The position numbers and the translations under genes are program-made. This document shows positions 33,436 to 45,688 of a DNA stretch of 64,000 nt, one piece after another (the stretch's first letter is position 1; each line of letters begins with the position of its first letter). Origin of the DNA: Adenophora triphylla var. japonica (lineage: Eukaryota > Streptophyta > Magnoliopsida > Asterales > Campanulaceae); contig JAFEMH010002576.1 of NCBI GenBank assembly GCA_022495995.1, positions 186,001-250,000 of the forward strand, read 5' to 3'. The notes beneath the pieces are model-generated. The model made no database searches. It saw nothing but the letters and a program-made list of their open reading frames with translations, and was not told the origin of the DNA.

Positions 33436-35104
33436 TTGCAGATTTTCGTGGGTGAAGTTCATAAGTTTGATTGCGTAAGAGGAAAGAATGTCAACACCAG
33501 AGAAGAATATGGTAGTGGGCCAAAAGACTCAGCGGGAAGGAACATTGTCACTCCAATTTCGGGGTTTGGGAATATCGGTATGGGTGGAGCGAGAGATACT
33601 TCTTCCTCGCAGCAAGTAATCCCGGAGGAGGCGGAGCGAGATACTGGCGAAGAGAGAGAGAGGAATGTGATGCCGCCACCACCAGAGGAGGAAATAGAGA
33701 ATGAGGAAGAAAGTTTGAGGATCCATAACGCTTTGATCATGCAATTGATTGAGAACAACAAGCGACTGAGGGCGATGAAGAAGAAACCTACTCCAATCCC
33801 GCAGGGATTTTTAACGGCGACAATAGAGGGAGACAAGGGAGCAAATAAGGAGGTAATTGTAGTAAATGAGGAGCGAGAAAAGGAAGTAGAGCCTGAGAAG
33901 CAAAAAGAAGTAGAAGCGAGAGTAGATGGGTCGCAAAAGCGAATTGAAGGAACACAAAAAAGAAAAGCGGGAGAGTACATGGAAAATGGAAGAAAGATCA
34001 AAGTTTATCATTGGCCACACACTTCCCAAGTGTCGTCCCTCTATTGTGAAGAAGAAGAAGGCGATACTGCGTCGAATGAGGCGGAGGATGGCGAGAAAGA
34101 GTTGAGAAGTTTCAATGATATGGAGAAGCCCAAGGCGATAGAAAAAGGAAAGGGTGTGGGGGTTAGTCGTTTTGGAGAAGAAGACGTTTTCAAGAAACAA
34201 ATGGCCGAGATGGCAAGGAGGTTAGCGGAATTGGAAAAGGGTGGTGCAGTTGATAATGAAAAGGACTCTTTTGTAGCCCCTTTTGCTAGATATATTCAAG
34301 AGGCTGAGACGCCTCCGCATTTTCGCTTGCCTCGCTCTGTCTAAATATGCGGGAGTCACCACCGCCAGACTCACGTAGCGGGATTTGAGGTGACAATGGC
34401 GATTCGACCAAGGATGATGCTTTGTTATGCAAGACTTTTGCTAGTACCTTGGAGCTTCGGGCTTTGGATTGGTTTGTACAAAGCGGCCGCTAACTCTATA
34501 TTGGGGTACCAAGACTTTAAGAGGAAATTTTGGTGAGATTTGGATCAATGGGAGCTCAACCAAAGGTAGTCTGCGGGAGTTGATTGGCATTAAGCAAAAG
34601 ACGGGAGAAGGTCTTGTTACTTACACCAATAGATTTTTGTTAATTGCCAATCAAATTGCCGAGATTGATCCCAAATACGTCATCATGATGTATATGTCTG
34701 CCCGTTATCCGAATCATTCAGAGGGAGTTAAGAATGAGATTACTGCGACTTTGAGTGAGTTGCATGAGAGGGTCAAAGCGTCTTGTGGTGGCGAGGATGT
34801 TGATGAAGGAGCTTCAAACAATGGAAAGAAAAGTGTTAAGGATCGGATTGAGTATGTGAAGGAAGGGAATGCCGCTGAAGGAGGTCGAGGGAATCCCGCT
34901 GGCGGCAGAGGTGGAGGTCGCAATGGAGGCCCAAATGGAGGTCGTGGAGTTAGAAGAATGATAAGGTTTACAAGGTTGACTGCTACACCAAGTGAAATTC
35001 TGCGGGCTGTTGATTTGCCAGCACCTTTTGAAATGAATGATCTTGGGAGAGTTAACATGAATCAATTCTGTAATTATCATCGGGAGCGGGGTCATAGAGA
35101 CTGA
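33436..35104 (+). pseudogene. Gag of the Tat-like element, in pieces
   Basis: 33436-34344 encodes an acidic, Glu/Lys-rich N-terminal part ending PFARYIQEAETPPHFRLP, the conserved border before the capsid. The capsid start (34345-34470) is frame-shifted. 34469-35104 continues with capsid-like sequence, a Gly/Arg-rich linker, and CNYHRERGHRD, a CxxH-type knuckle remnant before the stop. The first in-frame ATG of the N-terminal part is uncertain because the frame at 33488 (ATGTCAACACC) closes early. Confidence 0.7.
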
Positions 35105-35117
35105 CAATTGTTATAAT

Positions 35118-35865
35118 TTGAAAAGAGTAATTCAAAACCAAATTGAAAGGGGTGCGTTGCAAGAGTATGTATGGCGGGAGCCAAATGGGGCGGATCAAGG
35201 AGGAAATGGAAATAGAAATGAAATTTTGGTGATTCACGAGCCTACAAGCATTACTTGCCTAAGTAATCAGATTATGTCGCTATCCCACACTTGTCACATT
35301 CCCGCCTATCCACCCAGTGAAGAAAGGATGATTAGTTTTTCAAGACGAGAGTTGGCTTTAACGCCAAGCCATGGATGCCAACCAATTGTAATCACAATCG
35401 CCCCAGGAAACAGTATTTTGCATCGGGTTTTAGTAGATTACGAGCAAGCCGAAACATTCTCTATTATGATGCTTTTAAAAAGATGCGATATACGAGAGGC
35501 CAATTTGGTGCCGTATAAAGGATTCTTGGAAGGGTTTACTAACCACACTGCGGGTTAAAGGAACGATTTCTTTGGCGGTAGAGATAGGAGAAGATGAGAA
35601 GGTGAGAACTCGCACTGTTGAGTTTATGGTTATTGATTTGGTGTCGCCTTATAATGCTATTGTGGGCATTCCCTTTATGCAAAGCTTTGAAATGGTGGTA
35701 TCTATCCCGCATCAGCGGGTCAAGTTTCCTACGGCAAAGGGGATAGCATGTTTGAAAAGTGAGGTGAAGGAAGTTATCCAAAAGAAGATTGAAATGCAAA
35801 CAGCGGCCAAAGCAAGCACAAGTTCACTTTCTCTTTGCTTTAAGCGTAGCGGGATGCGAGGATAA
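35118..35865 (+). pseudogene. Protease region of the Tat-like element, active site lost
   Basis: LKRVIQNQIERGALQEYVWRE-like sequence links from gag. Near 35430 the protease reads VLVDYEQAE: the Asp remains, but the usual Gly-Ser residues after it (as in DTGS/DNGS) are gone. The C-terminal part, with VIDLVSPYNAIVGIPFM and VKFPT, follows in another frame at 35572-35865. Confidence 0.7.
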
Positions 35866-36315
35866 ATATGATCACCGACTTAGGGGGATGTGAGAGTTGG
35901 GAGGAGACCGAACGTATGAAAAATAAGTCGGCAATCATAATTATTGAGGAGAGAGTAGAGGATGAAGTTGTGAAGGAAAGAAGTTATGAGCGAGATGTGG
36001 AGACAGAAATGATGCAAGAAAAGTCAGAAAAAAATTTGATGGCTTTGATGGTGATCTGCGAGAGATGGCTTGGTCTAGATCCACGTAATTTGTCAAGATG
36101 AAAGAGCCCCATATTGAAGAAATAGTGGATTCGGAGAGTGAGGATTGTGATGAAGAGATCATGATGGACACCCAGGGAGTATGTCGCATAACGAGAGAAA
36201 AAGGGGAGAGTAGCGGTATTGGGATGAAGAGAAATGTCGATCGGAAAAAGGCGGGTGAAATTGAAGTAGACACACCGCAAATGCGGGATGAGCACGATAT
36301 TCGGGCGCGGAAGAA

Positions 36316-37028
36316 TTGGAAGAAGTGATTGTGAATGAGGGAGATCCCGAACAGAAAATCAAGATTGGGCAACATTTGAAGAAGGAAGAGCGGGATATGC
36401 TAATTAATTTTTTGCGAGATAACATTGATGTATTTGCCTGGAAACCAGAGGATATGTGCGGAGTTGATGAAAATGTCGCCTTACATGGCTGTCTAAATGC
36501 TGATCCAAATGTAGAGCCTTTTAAGCGAAGGTGAGATACTTATACTCGGAAAAGGAGAAAGCGGTGATCGGGGAAGTAGAGAAGTTGTTAAAGGCGGGAA
36601 TCATTGAAGAGATCACTTATCCGGTCTGGCTAGCTTGCCCAGTGATGGTGTTGAAGGCGAACAAGAAGTGGAGAATGTGCATAGATTTTACAGATTTGAA
36701 TACGGCATGTCCCAAGGATTGTTATCCTTTGCGAAGATTGATAGGCGGTGGATTCTATTGCGGGACACAAGGTGTTTAGCTTTATTGATGCTTACTCGGG
36801 GTATCACGGTCAAGATGCTTGAAGAGGATAAAGCCAAAACGGCTTTCAGGACTCCCCCTTGGAAATTTTTGCTATAAAATGATGCCTTTTGGTTTGAAGA
36901 AGCAGTGGGCGACATACGAAGGATGGTTAACAAGATATTTAAATCGCATGATTGGGAGGAATGTTGAAGCTTATATTGACGATATGGTGATCAAGACCCG
37001 AGGGGAGGATCATTTGGCGGATCTGTGA
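36316..37028 (+). pseudogene. Reverse transcriptase of the Tat-like element, frame-broken
   Basis: NIDVFAWKPEDM opens the RT lead-in. KWRMCIDFTDLNTACPKD (36660-36720) and AYIDDMVIKT (36970-36998, catalytic YIDD) are clear. The fingers/palm segment between them is scrambled by at least three frame shifts. Confidence 0.8.
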
Positions 37029-38408
37029 AACTTTTGAGAACTTGAGAAAGAATTCCATGAAGCTTAATCCAAGTAAGTGCACCTTTGGAGTAACTTGGCG
37101 GGAAAGTTTTGGGATTTCTTGTAAATCGCCGCGGGATAGAGGCAAATCCTGAGAAGATCCAGGCGTTAATTGATATGAAGTCGCCCAAGACCATTCAAGA
37201 GATTCGAGAGGTTAAATGGTAGGGTGATAGCTTTGGGACGATTTGTGTCGCGGTCGGTGAGAAATGTTTGCCGTTCTTCAAAATGCGAAAGGAGATCGAA
37301 GTTTGCTTGGGATGACAAGTGTGAAGAAGCTTTTCGAGAAGATAAAGGAGTATTTGGGAAAGCCGCCCATCTTATGTAGCCCGAGAGGAAGGAGACCATT
37401 TATATGTCTACTTAGCGGCATCGAATTTAGCGATGGCGGCGGTATTAATAAAGGAGGATGGTGGCATGCAAAAACCGGTGTATTATGTTTCAAAGGCATT
37501 GAGTGAGGTAGAAGCGAGATATTTTAATGCGAAAAATTGGCTTATGCTTTGGTAATAGCGACAAGGAAGTTGAGGGCCTATTTCCTATCTCACCTTATTC
37601 TTGTGTTGACAATGCACCCTTAAGAAAGATTTTACAACGGCTGATTCAATTTGGAAGGCTTCTTAAATGGTCGATTGAATTAACGAAATTTGATATTCAA
37701 TATGAGGCGAGAAAGGCGATTAAGGCTCGAGCTTTGGCGAGACTTTATTCTTGAAACTTCATTCACATATGAAAGAGAGGAGATTGAGACTCAAGAGGCA
37801 AGGAAGAGGAAGGCCAAGTCGCAAGACCACTGAAGCGGAAGAAGAGAAAGAAAGACTGCGGGATGTTGGGAATTGTTTGTTGATGGGTCCTCAGCTAAGG
37901 ACAAAGGCGGAGCCGGGATTTCATTAAGCTCGCCAGGAAAAGATTGCACATATGAGAAGGCCTTGAGGTTTAAGTTTAACATGACAAACAACCAGGCGGC
38001 GAATACGAGGCGTTGGTGGCGGGTTTGGAGTTATGCCGAGATATCGGAGTAAAGCGAGATAGTCGCCCACTCGACTCTCGGTTAATTGTTAACCAAGGAA
38101 AAGGAAGATATGGAGTAGTGAGTGCAATTTTGACAAAGTATTGTGAAATGGTAAGGCAGATTTTGCAAAGCTTTGATTATTGGGAGCTGGTGCAGATTGA
38201 TAGAGAAAAAAATGAGCGAGCCGACATGTTGAGCAAAGCCGCTTGCGATAAAATAGAGGAGTTGCCTAAGAAAGTGGTAGTTGAATTTGTGGAAGAGCCG
38301 GCTTTTGACAGGCCCCTGATAATGGAAATTGAAGTTGGTGAAAAAGATTGGGTAAATGAAATGAAAGACTATTTGGAGAAAGAAGAGGCTGCCACAAGAC
38401 GAAGATAA
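37029..38408 (+). pseudogene. RNase H and second (archaeal-type) RNase H of the Tat-like element
   Basis: RNase H pieces are spread over frames at 37260-37750, including KALSEVEARYF-like and WSIELTKFDIQYEAR. From about 37860, ELFVDGSSA-like sequence begins a second RNase H. It continues at 38013-38408 with SRLIVNQGKGRYG, ELVQIDREKNERADMLSKAA. A duplicated RNase H is a mark of the Tat group. Confidence 0.75.
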
Positions 38409-38427
38409 GGCGAAGATTGTTAGGAAA

Positions 38428-39570
38428 ATGTCACCAAGGTTTCTTGTACGGGATGGGATCTTATACCGGAAGTCTTTCTCGCGGCCTTTGATGAGATGCG
38501 TGGAACCGGGAAGGTTGATAACGTTTTGTTTGAGGTGCGTAGGGGCGTTTGTGGAGGTCATCCGGGAGCAAGAACTTTGGCTAATAAAATCATGTTTCAT
38601 GGGTATTATTGGCCGTCATTGAAGAAAGATGCGGAGGAGTATGTAAGAAGATGTGACCAGTGCCAACGACATGCTAACATTCCTAGGCGGCCGGCGGCAG
38701 CGGACCCCAATTGTAGCGGCTTGGCCTTTTGATATGTGGGAATAGACCTTATAGGACCTTTCCCCAAGGCCAGGAGGAGCGCGAGATGGTGGTGGTAGGC
38801 TGTTGATTATTTTACCAAGTGGTGAGGCAAGAGCTTTAACTTCTACTACCGAAGACCGAGATCATCAGATTTGTGACGGAGGAAATCCTATGTCGCCGTG
38901 GAATGCCGCGGGCAATCATCTCGATCATGGGCCGCGGTTTAGAAAGAAGTTTCACGGATTTTGCGAGAATTTGAGTATCAAACATTGGCGATCTGCGGTG
39001 TATAGGCCGCAATGCAACGGACAAGTAGAGGCCGCTAACAAGCAAGTTCTCGAGATTTTGTGTAAAAACTTAGAGAAGAGAGGCGGGGCTTGGTTGGAGG
39101 AGCTGACCACGGCTTTATGGTATGTTAGAACGACAGTAAAGGGGTCAAGCTGGCGAGACGGCCTTCGCATTAACTTACGGCTCGAAGCAATGGCTCCTGG
39201 CGAGATGGGTTTGCCTACCCATAGAAGTAACTTATTATGACGAGATAATGAATAGCGACGAGAAGGTGCTTTGAGCTAGATCGAGTGATGAAAAGAGGCT
39301 TAGAGCGAGAATGAGGATGATTAATTACAAGCGGCGGATGAAGGCAACCACGATAAGCGAGTAAAGAAGAGGTCATTTAATGTTGGCGATTGGGTGTTGA
39401 GGAGCCGTGAAGTTAAAGGCGCGGCAATGAGATTTGCCAAGCTAGATCCGAAATGGGAAGGTCCCTTCCAAATTGCTAGAATTGTGCGAGAGGGACTTAT
39501 CACTTGAAAGAAGAAGACGGCGAAAGAGGTCCCGAATGCATGGAGTGTTGATCACTTAAAGAAATACTAC
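38428..39570 (+). pseudogene. Integrase of the Tat-like element, frame-broken
   Basis: Order: HPGARTLANKIMFHGYYWPS and RRCDQCQRH (HHCC zinc-binding part, 38545-38670), GIDLIGPFPKA-like (about 38740), then HGPRFRKKFHGFCENLSIKH and YRPQCNGQVEAANK (38930-39050) with the catalytic Asp and Glu regions. A GPFQIARI-like C-terminal part follows near 39465. Several single-base breaks. Confidence 0.78.
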
Positions 39571-39835
39571 CATTGAAGTGATAAGGGTAATTTGCCTATC
39601 TTGTTCCTATTAAAAGTCTTTTTAATAATCATTTTAATGAATTTATGAACTTTTCAATGATGAATGAAAGTCATATGCTTCATGATTTTAATAGAAAGTA
39701 TATACATGGAACTTATGTTGAATATGTTTATGATACTGATGAAAATATGAAATTTTATTCCTCATATGTGCTTTACATGGAATGAATTTTATAGTTATGT
39801 ATGATCGGTAGCCAATGACATGGTAAATAAATCGC

Positions 39836-40960
39836 TCAAGAGTAAAGTTGCCTAAAGACAACTTCACTTTTCGATGGGAGTATATGTGTATGGTGATATC
39901 TCGCTAAAGGTAAGAAGGTTAAGAGTTTTTGATGAATTATCAAAACAATTTTTGATGAATTATTGAAAGGAATGAATAAATGTTGAAAGTCGTCGGACTA
40001 TAAACGATGCGAGTCAATGAAAGTCGTCGGACTATAAAACGATGCGAGTCAAAGAAAGTCGTCGGACTATAAAACGATGCGAGTCAAAGAAAGTCGTCGG
40101 ACTATAAAACGATGCGAGTCAATGAAAGTCGTCGGACTATAAAACGATGCGAGTCAAAGAAAGTCGTCGGACTATAAAACGATGCGAGTCAAAGAAAGTC
40201 GTCGGACTATAAAACGATGCGAGTCAATGAAAGTCGTCGGACTATAAAACGATGCGAGTCAAAGAAAGTCGTCGGACTATAAAACGATGCGAGTCAAAGA
40301 AAGTCGTCGGACTATAAAACGATGCGAGTCAATGAAAGTCGTCGGACTATAAAACGATGCGAGTCAAAGAAAGTCGTCGGACTATAAAACGATGCGAGTC
40401 AATGAAAGTCGTCGGACTATAAAAGCGATGCGAGTCAAAGAAAGTCGTCGGACTATAAAACGATGCGAGTCAAAGAAAGTCGTCGGACTATAAAAGCGAT
40501 GCGAGTCAAAGAAAGTCGTCGGACTATAAAACGATGCGAGTCAAAGAAAGTCGTCGGACTATAAATCGATGTGAGTCAATGTAAGTTGTAAACTATGATA
40601 TAAGTCAAGCTATGGATGGTGAAAGATGTAAAAGTCTATGGACTATAAAAATGAAAGTTTCGGAGCTATGAATGAAGAAAAGATTTATCTCGCAGTAAGG
40701 GCAAGAGCATAAGTCGCTATGAAAGATATCACTCTCTCATTTGGAAGAAAAAAGGAAAGATGAGGCGAGAAAGAAGGAAATTATTCTAAGTATAAAGCAA
40801 AGAAGATCAAGAAAAAGATTAGAGTTAGCGACAATATGAGTCGCAAAATATGTTATGAGTAAAGTCGCCTAAAGACGACTTCACTTTTCGATGGGAGTAT
40901 ATGTGTATGATACTGTCATGCAAAAGAGATTTTGATGAACTATCAAAACAATGAGTGGAG
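39836..40960. repeat. Direct repeats flanking the 35-bp array
   Basis: GCCTAAAGACAACTTCACTT at about 39850 and GCCTAAAGACGACTTCACTT at about 40867 both continue TTCGATGGGAGTATATGTGT. GATGAATTATCAAAACAAT near 39930 matches GATGAACTATCAAAACAAT near 40935. Thus about 110 bp occurs on each side of the array. Confidence 0.8.
39985..40580. repeat. 35-bp tandem array, 17 copies, in the 3' region of the Tat-like element
   Basis: The unit contains GAAAGTCGTCGGACTATAAA, then ACGATGCGAGTCAA and one variable base. The copies are nearly identical. The variable base is T or A in the order T A A T A A T A A T A T A A A A T, so the first eleven copies follow a three-unit (105-bp) pattern. There are no spacers, so it is not a CRISPR. 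Confidence 0.95.
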
Positions 40961-41390
40961 AAATAAGTAAAGCAAAAGTAAAGGGGCAAGCACAAAGGCC
41001 GCAAATGTACAATGTTCAAAAGGCACGCGAGGCCCCAAAAAGAAAAGAGAGTAAATTGTTTAGCCATCAAGGCAAGTTACAAAAAGTGTTTAAAGTAAAA
41101 GTTAAGAAGGAGATAGATCGGACATCGGGTTCGGTAGGCGGGATGACTTGGGTGGAGCTTGAAGCCGCTAAGGCAAGAGCTTTGGCATCATCCAGTACTT
41201 ATGCTTGTGCTCGAAGAGTATCCCACAAAGCTACGGCATTTGGAACTTGAACAGGAGGAGCTCTCCATGGCGATTTTCCCAATAAGCATCTTCATCAGCC
41301 AAGATCTTTGAGTTCTTCGAGTATAAGGAACTACGGAATGACCGCGGCGACAAACCTCGCTAAAAATTGGCTCGAGAACCCCGGTGGGCG
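40581..41390 (+). other. Non-coding 3' region of the Tat-like element
   Basis: Purine-rich. An open frame at 40951-41250 (Lys/Ala-rich, 99 codons) has no recognisable domain and may be chance. Confidence 0.35.
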
Positions 41391-41396
41391 AGTTTT

Positions 41397-42064
41397 TCAA
41401 TCGTGATAGCGGGAATGTCGTTGATTTCGGCCATGCGGCTCGCATAACTTGAAGGAAGTTTGGTTCCCAATGTCGGCAATGTCGTCGATTAATTGAGCCA
41501 CATCGGCATTCAGAGCAGCAACTTCTGCGGTCTTCTCAGCTAGTTCCTCTTTAAGCCTAGCAATCTCGTCTTGGAGAGTTTGAGTTTCAGCGGCATGAGT
41601 TTCCTTTAAAGCTTCATTCTCACTCCTCAGTTTAGCGACATTTTCTCTGGCAGAATCAAGTTCAGTAGTGGCAGTGGCGAGACTGGAATTGGCGGCATTG
41701 AGATCCGTTAGGGTCTGGTCAAGCTGATTGTGAGAAGTGGTTAGATCAGTCTTCAATTTGTCCGCTCCTTTTCCAAGTTTTTGATTGAAGAATCCCGTCT
41801 CGTAAGTCTACCCTTAAGGGTATCTTTGTCGCGTTTCAATCGCCGATTCATTTTCCGGTCGAGTGTTTGCCTCGCTAATGCCGGGTGATAGAAGATCAGT
41901 GGGAAAAGATAACAATTAGAAGTTAAGAGAAAGTTGAGAATAAGATTAAGGTAAAATAAAATAAGGAAGGAAAGAAGAACTAACCAATGAAAAATAATAA
42001 CCCGCCTGGCATGCGGCATGAGCAGAATCCATTTGGGCGACATTATGAACTTGTACTTGATCAC
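41397..42064 (-). pseudogene. Antisense ORF segment with a long coiled coil
   Basis: 41397-41756 on the minus strand reads as heptad-rich sequence. It includes LNAANSSLATATTELDSAREN, LRSENEALKETHA and EIARLKEELAEKTAEVAAL, a strong coiled coil of about 85 residues. An adjoining frame (41753-42064) ends KRDKDTLKGRLTRRDSSIKN, probably the same protein before a frame shift. It is read opposite to gag-pol and is the C-terminal part of an antisense ORF set starting at 44246. Confidence 0.6.
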
Positions 42065-42285
42065 TAGCTCTGATTAAGGCCGAGGCCTTGATAGATATTC
42101 TTCCGCGCTTTTAGTTTCCTCAATCAACCCCTTTATGCGGGGACTCTGGCAATTTCCTTGCTAAGCTCATAAAGCCCGACAAAATCAAGGGGCTTGGAAA
42201 AGTTTTCTGTAGCCGACTAGGAGTAGGAAGAGCGGAAGAAGTGCTAGGGCCGGGGAGGAGTTGAAGGGGAGAGTGGAAATGATTG

Positions 42286-42570
42286 TTAAGTCGCAGAGAC
42301 CTCCGTCTCGCGGAGAGGAAGATTTTCAATTTGTTGGGGCTCAGAAATATTAACTTCTAAAGAAGAAGTATTTGGTGGAACAAGATCAGAGGTAAGAATT
42401 TCAATATTTTCAGTCGTCGGTGCGACATCAGTTGGCGGGATAACAGCTTGGGAAATGGTGGTCTCAATATTTGGCGAAATAGAAGTGGGCGGGAGATTAG
42501 TTTCAATAGAAGGAGGAGTTGAATCGATAACTGGATTTGGCGGGACATTTACGAGAAGCGGGAGTGACAT
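42286..42570 (-). pseudogene. Antisense ORF segment, Pro/Thr/Ser-rich linker
   Basis: 95 codons of low complexity (PPNPVIDSTPPSIETN and similar), on the same strand as and between the coiled-coil and N-terminal segments. Probably a disordered linker of one broken antisense protein. Confidence 0.5.
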
Positions 42571-43153
42571 TGGTTATTCTGAAGCGACTCTTTTGATCGT
42601 TTGCTCCTTGCTTGGCTTTTGGTTGGTGGTCCGGCTCTTTTTCTAGGCGTGTTACGAGTTTTCTCCAAAGCAATCTCTTCGGCATCTTTACCATCGCGAG
42701 AAATTGGCAAAGCAAGATTTTCGGGGAGGAAGCAAGAGCAAGGCCGCGTGCATTGGCAATTGTTTCCTTCTCTTGTCGGTTTCCGAGTTAGCGGCTTGAC
42801 GACTTTCCATGGATTTGGCCGGTGATACGAAAATAAATAGAAGGAAGTTAAGGGTTGTGGTATTTCAAGTTATAATTGAAGGAAAGAAAAGATAAGATTA
42901 AAGGGAAACATACTGGCGGTATTCGTAGCGGTACGGTGGCGAGAACCCTTGCAAGGCCCGACATTCATGAGCATACTTGTTGTCGGAATGTCGCTCCCAT
43001 CCGTCGAAATAAACGTGGCTTATTGGAATTGGCTGGACTCGGGGTAAGTTGTCGGCCAAACCGACTTGATCTAGCAATTCCACATTCCATGAGAATACCT
43101 CTCCAAGAAATGAGAGGTGGGGAGCGTCGGGGCGTAATTTTCGGGTAAGGCAA

Positions 43154-43625
43154 TCAAGGAGCGAATGTCGTCAACAAGGGCGGTGTCGCCGATGGTAGAA
43201 ACATCTTTGGATTCAATTTGAGTATTAATAGGATGAAGGTCGGCGGGATGAGACCATCAGCGAGAAACAACGAAGAGAGGGTCGTCCATCCAATCGTGAA
43301 TTTTGGTGGGCGGTGGAGTAAGGACTTTGGGACCCCTATGGTATTGGAGAGAAAGGCGAGTTTCAATATGTCATCGGCAAGTTGGTTGGTTTGTTTGTAC
43401 CCGGTAAACAAAGAAAGCATAGCGGTAATGGTGGGTTCTTTTCGCGAGAGAGCGACAAATGGCGATGAAGGTAGTTATTATTCTAATAGCATTTGGGTGA
43501 ATTTCGGTGATCATGGCTTGGGCTTTATACAAGAATTCACAAAGGAAAGGATCGAAAAGGGGATCCCTAAGGCCGGCCTTGAGTTGAGAAGGGAAAATGA
43601 CAATGCCTTCCCGCATTTCTCGTAA
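43154..43625 (-). pseudogene. Antisense ORF segment, putative gypsy-type transposon domain
   Basis: Two overlapping frames (43371-43616 and 43154-43420) share the theme SQLKAGLRDPLFDPFLCEFLY, AMITEIHPNAIRIITTFIAI, then YRVQTNQP. This resembles the antisense-encoded plant domain often listed as 'putative gypsy type transposon' (Transposase_28), found in the 3' part of Tat-like elements. Its role is unknown. The recognition is from memory of the family. Confidence 0.55.
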
Positions 43626-43718
43626 GTGGGCGAGGAAAGGTCTCCACGATATTCGAAATGCAATAGATGGAGCTATCTATGTGATATTCCCTATGCCAAT
43701 CGGTTATAAGGTTGGGAG

Positions 43719-44246
43719 TTAGGGAGTCTTTATACATTGCATGGGAAGATCCCGCCTCGGCATGCGCGGGATTGGTAAAAGTGTACCTTCTTGAAGGACG
43801 ATATTTTGAACCCCGGTAGGAGGGAGATTGTTGGAAAGCGGCGGCGAAGATGTTGCTTGACCGGCCATGTCGCGAGTCAGCGTGGAAGAAGAAGAAGAAA
43901 GGATTGATTTATAATGTGTTCTACGTTTGGAAAAGGGATCAGCGACACATTGGGATTCAGAGGAGTCGCTTAAAGACAGTTTATACTTATCTTTAATAAA
44001 TCGAACCAATTGATTACTAGAAGGGAAAATGTGCGACATAGGGGCTGAAAGTGGAAGGAAAAAATGGCCTTGGATTTCAAGGGAGTCAATCAGCGAAGGA
44101 TCCACCCAGTGTTCAACTAAAAACCTAATTAGGTCGGCCTTGGGCAATCTCGCCCAAGTAGTTCGCGAGCGTCTATAAAAGCCGCCTGAAACAGCAGCGA
44201 CGGCGTATCTAACTACTACCTTGGCACAGTATTTATATCTCGCCAT
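43719..44246 (-). pseudogene. N-terminal segment of the antisense ORF set
   Basis: The ATG at 44246 opens 175 codons: MARYKYCAKVVVRYAVAAV, then a stretch with LPKADLIRFLVEHWVDPSL and a Ser-rich middle. It lies about 680 bp from the inner edge of the 3' LTR and points away from it. No known catalytic motif is seen. Confidence 0.5.
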
Positions 44247-44927
44247 GAAGGGCAGTTTGGGAAAAATTGTTTTTATGGAATGAAAGGAAATGCAACTTTA
44301 AATAATCGGTCAAAAGGGGGAGACCAAAATGTGAAGGATAAAGAATGCGAAGGGTTTTAGGAAAAGTTACCTGAGGAAAAGGATAATCTTGGTCGGAAAA
44401 GATGAAGGATCAGGGGAAAGATGAACAGAGCAGGAGACGATAATCGAGATCACAGGAATTGAGAAATATTACACCAAATCACTTTGAAAAGGCGTAAATA
44501 AGAATGGAATCAAGGTCAAGAAGCAAATGTGGGCAAGAAATCAGGGATTTAGACGGTGAAAAATGAAGAAGAATGGTCGGAATCAGTGTTGATGTTCGCC
44601 GGAAAAGGAAAGTGTTCAAGCGGGGGTTTAAGTGTTGTGAAAAGAGGAATGGGGGTTATGATTTGGTATTTATATGAGAGAGGGTTAAGGAAATGATGGA
44701 TGTGACGTTTGGGGAAGGTTTTTGAATTTTCCCTCACAGCAAGACACGATTCCCAAATGACGACTCATTAAAATGTTAAGGGTTACCAAGAGAAGGATAC
44801 GTGTATGGACAGGGATCTCCAGTGGTAGCTTCTTGAAGAAGATTGCATATGTCGCTAATTGAATAATCTGTGAACATAAAGTTTTTGGCGAGACCATAAA
44901 TGAATCTCGCCATAAACTTAGGGGCTT

Positions 44928-45688
44928 CGATGCTTGACGAATATAAAGATTGGGCTTGGCCCAAGTTTATTAACAAGAAAGCGGCAAAGTGTGCCCAAAT
45001 GAGAGTGCGACCCAAGAAGAAGAAAAGGATATAGGCGGCCCAAGGAAGGAAGGCGCGACAGGAGTATCCCACTAATATCATTAAGAAGGGGAGAATACCA
45101 AGACGTCAAACAGCGACACATTATGAGGAGGCGGCGATAAAGAATAATGGCAAGACATGACGTTAAAGGCGACACGATCGGATAAGGCGAGACATAATGA
45201 TGAGGCGAGATAGGACAAGAAGTGACTCTATCCGGCGAGAGAAGGATTCTTGTTAATGTTATTCACCAGAGGCGGCATATAAATATCTACCAAGTGGGAC
45301 CCATTAGACGGTTATGCATTGGGATTGATGATCACGTGATTAGGGTTTACTTTATGAAAGGACCAATGATATGGCGACACGTGGCAGTAGGCATGAAATG
45401 TGAGGATGTCATGTGCAAGGCACGAGGATGAGGGGTATAAATAAGATATGCGGAGCTTCATTGTCAAGGTACGTTGATTAATACACACACCACAAACACT
45501 CTCAAATTTTGTTGATTTTCCCCTTTAACAAGCCAATTCTTATCCTCACGCCGGAGGGCTTTCGCCGAGCCGCCCCGGCTTAGTTGACGTTTGATTGTGT
45601 GCAGACCAGTCGGAGAAGAAGGAGCCGGAGATATCGAAGTCGGACTACAACGGTGAAGTTGCTGTTGAGGAAGGTCCTAGCAACATCA
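44928..45688 (+). mobile_element. 3' LTR of the Tat-like element
   Basis: 761 bp; ends in ACATCA followed by AGTTT. The first T of the terminal TG is changed (CGATGCT). It differs from the 5' LTR by scattered small changes, for example near 45110-45140. Confidence 0.88.

Noticed and set aside
39985..40580. CRISPR-like regular repeats
   Set aside because: Units are head to tail with no unique spacers, in a plant retrotransposon.
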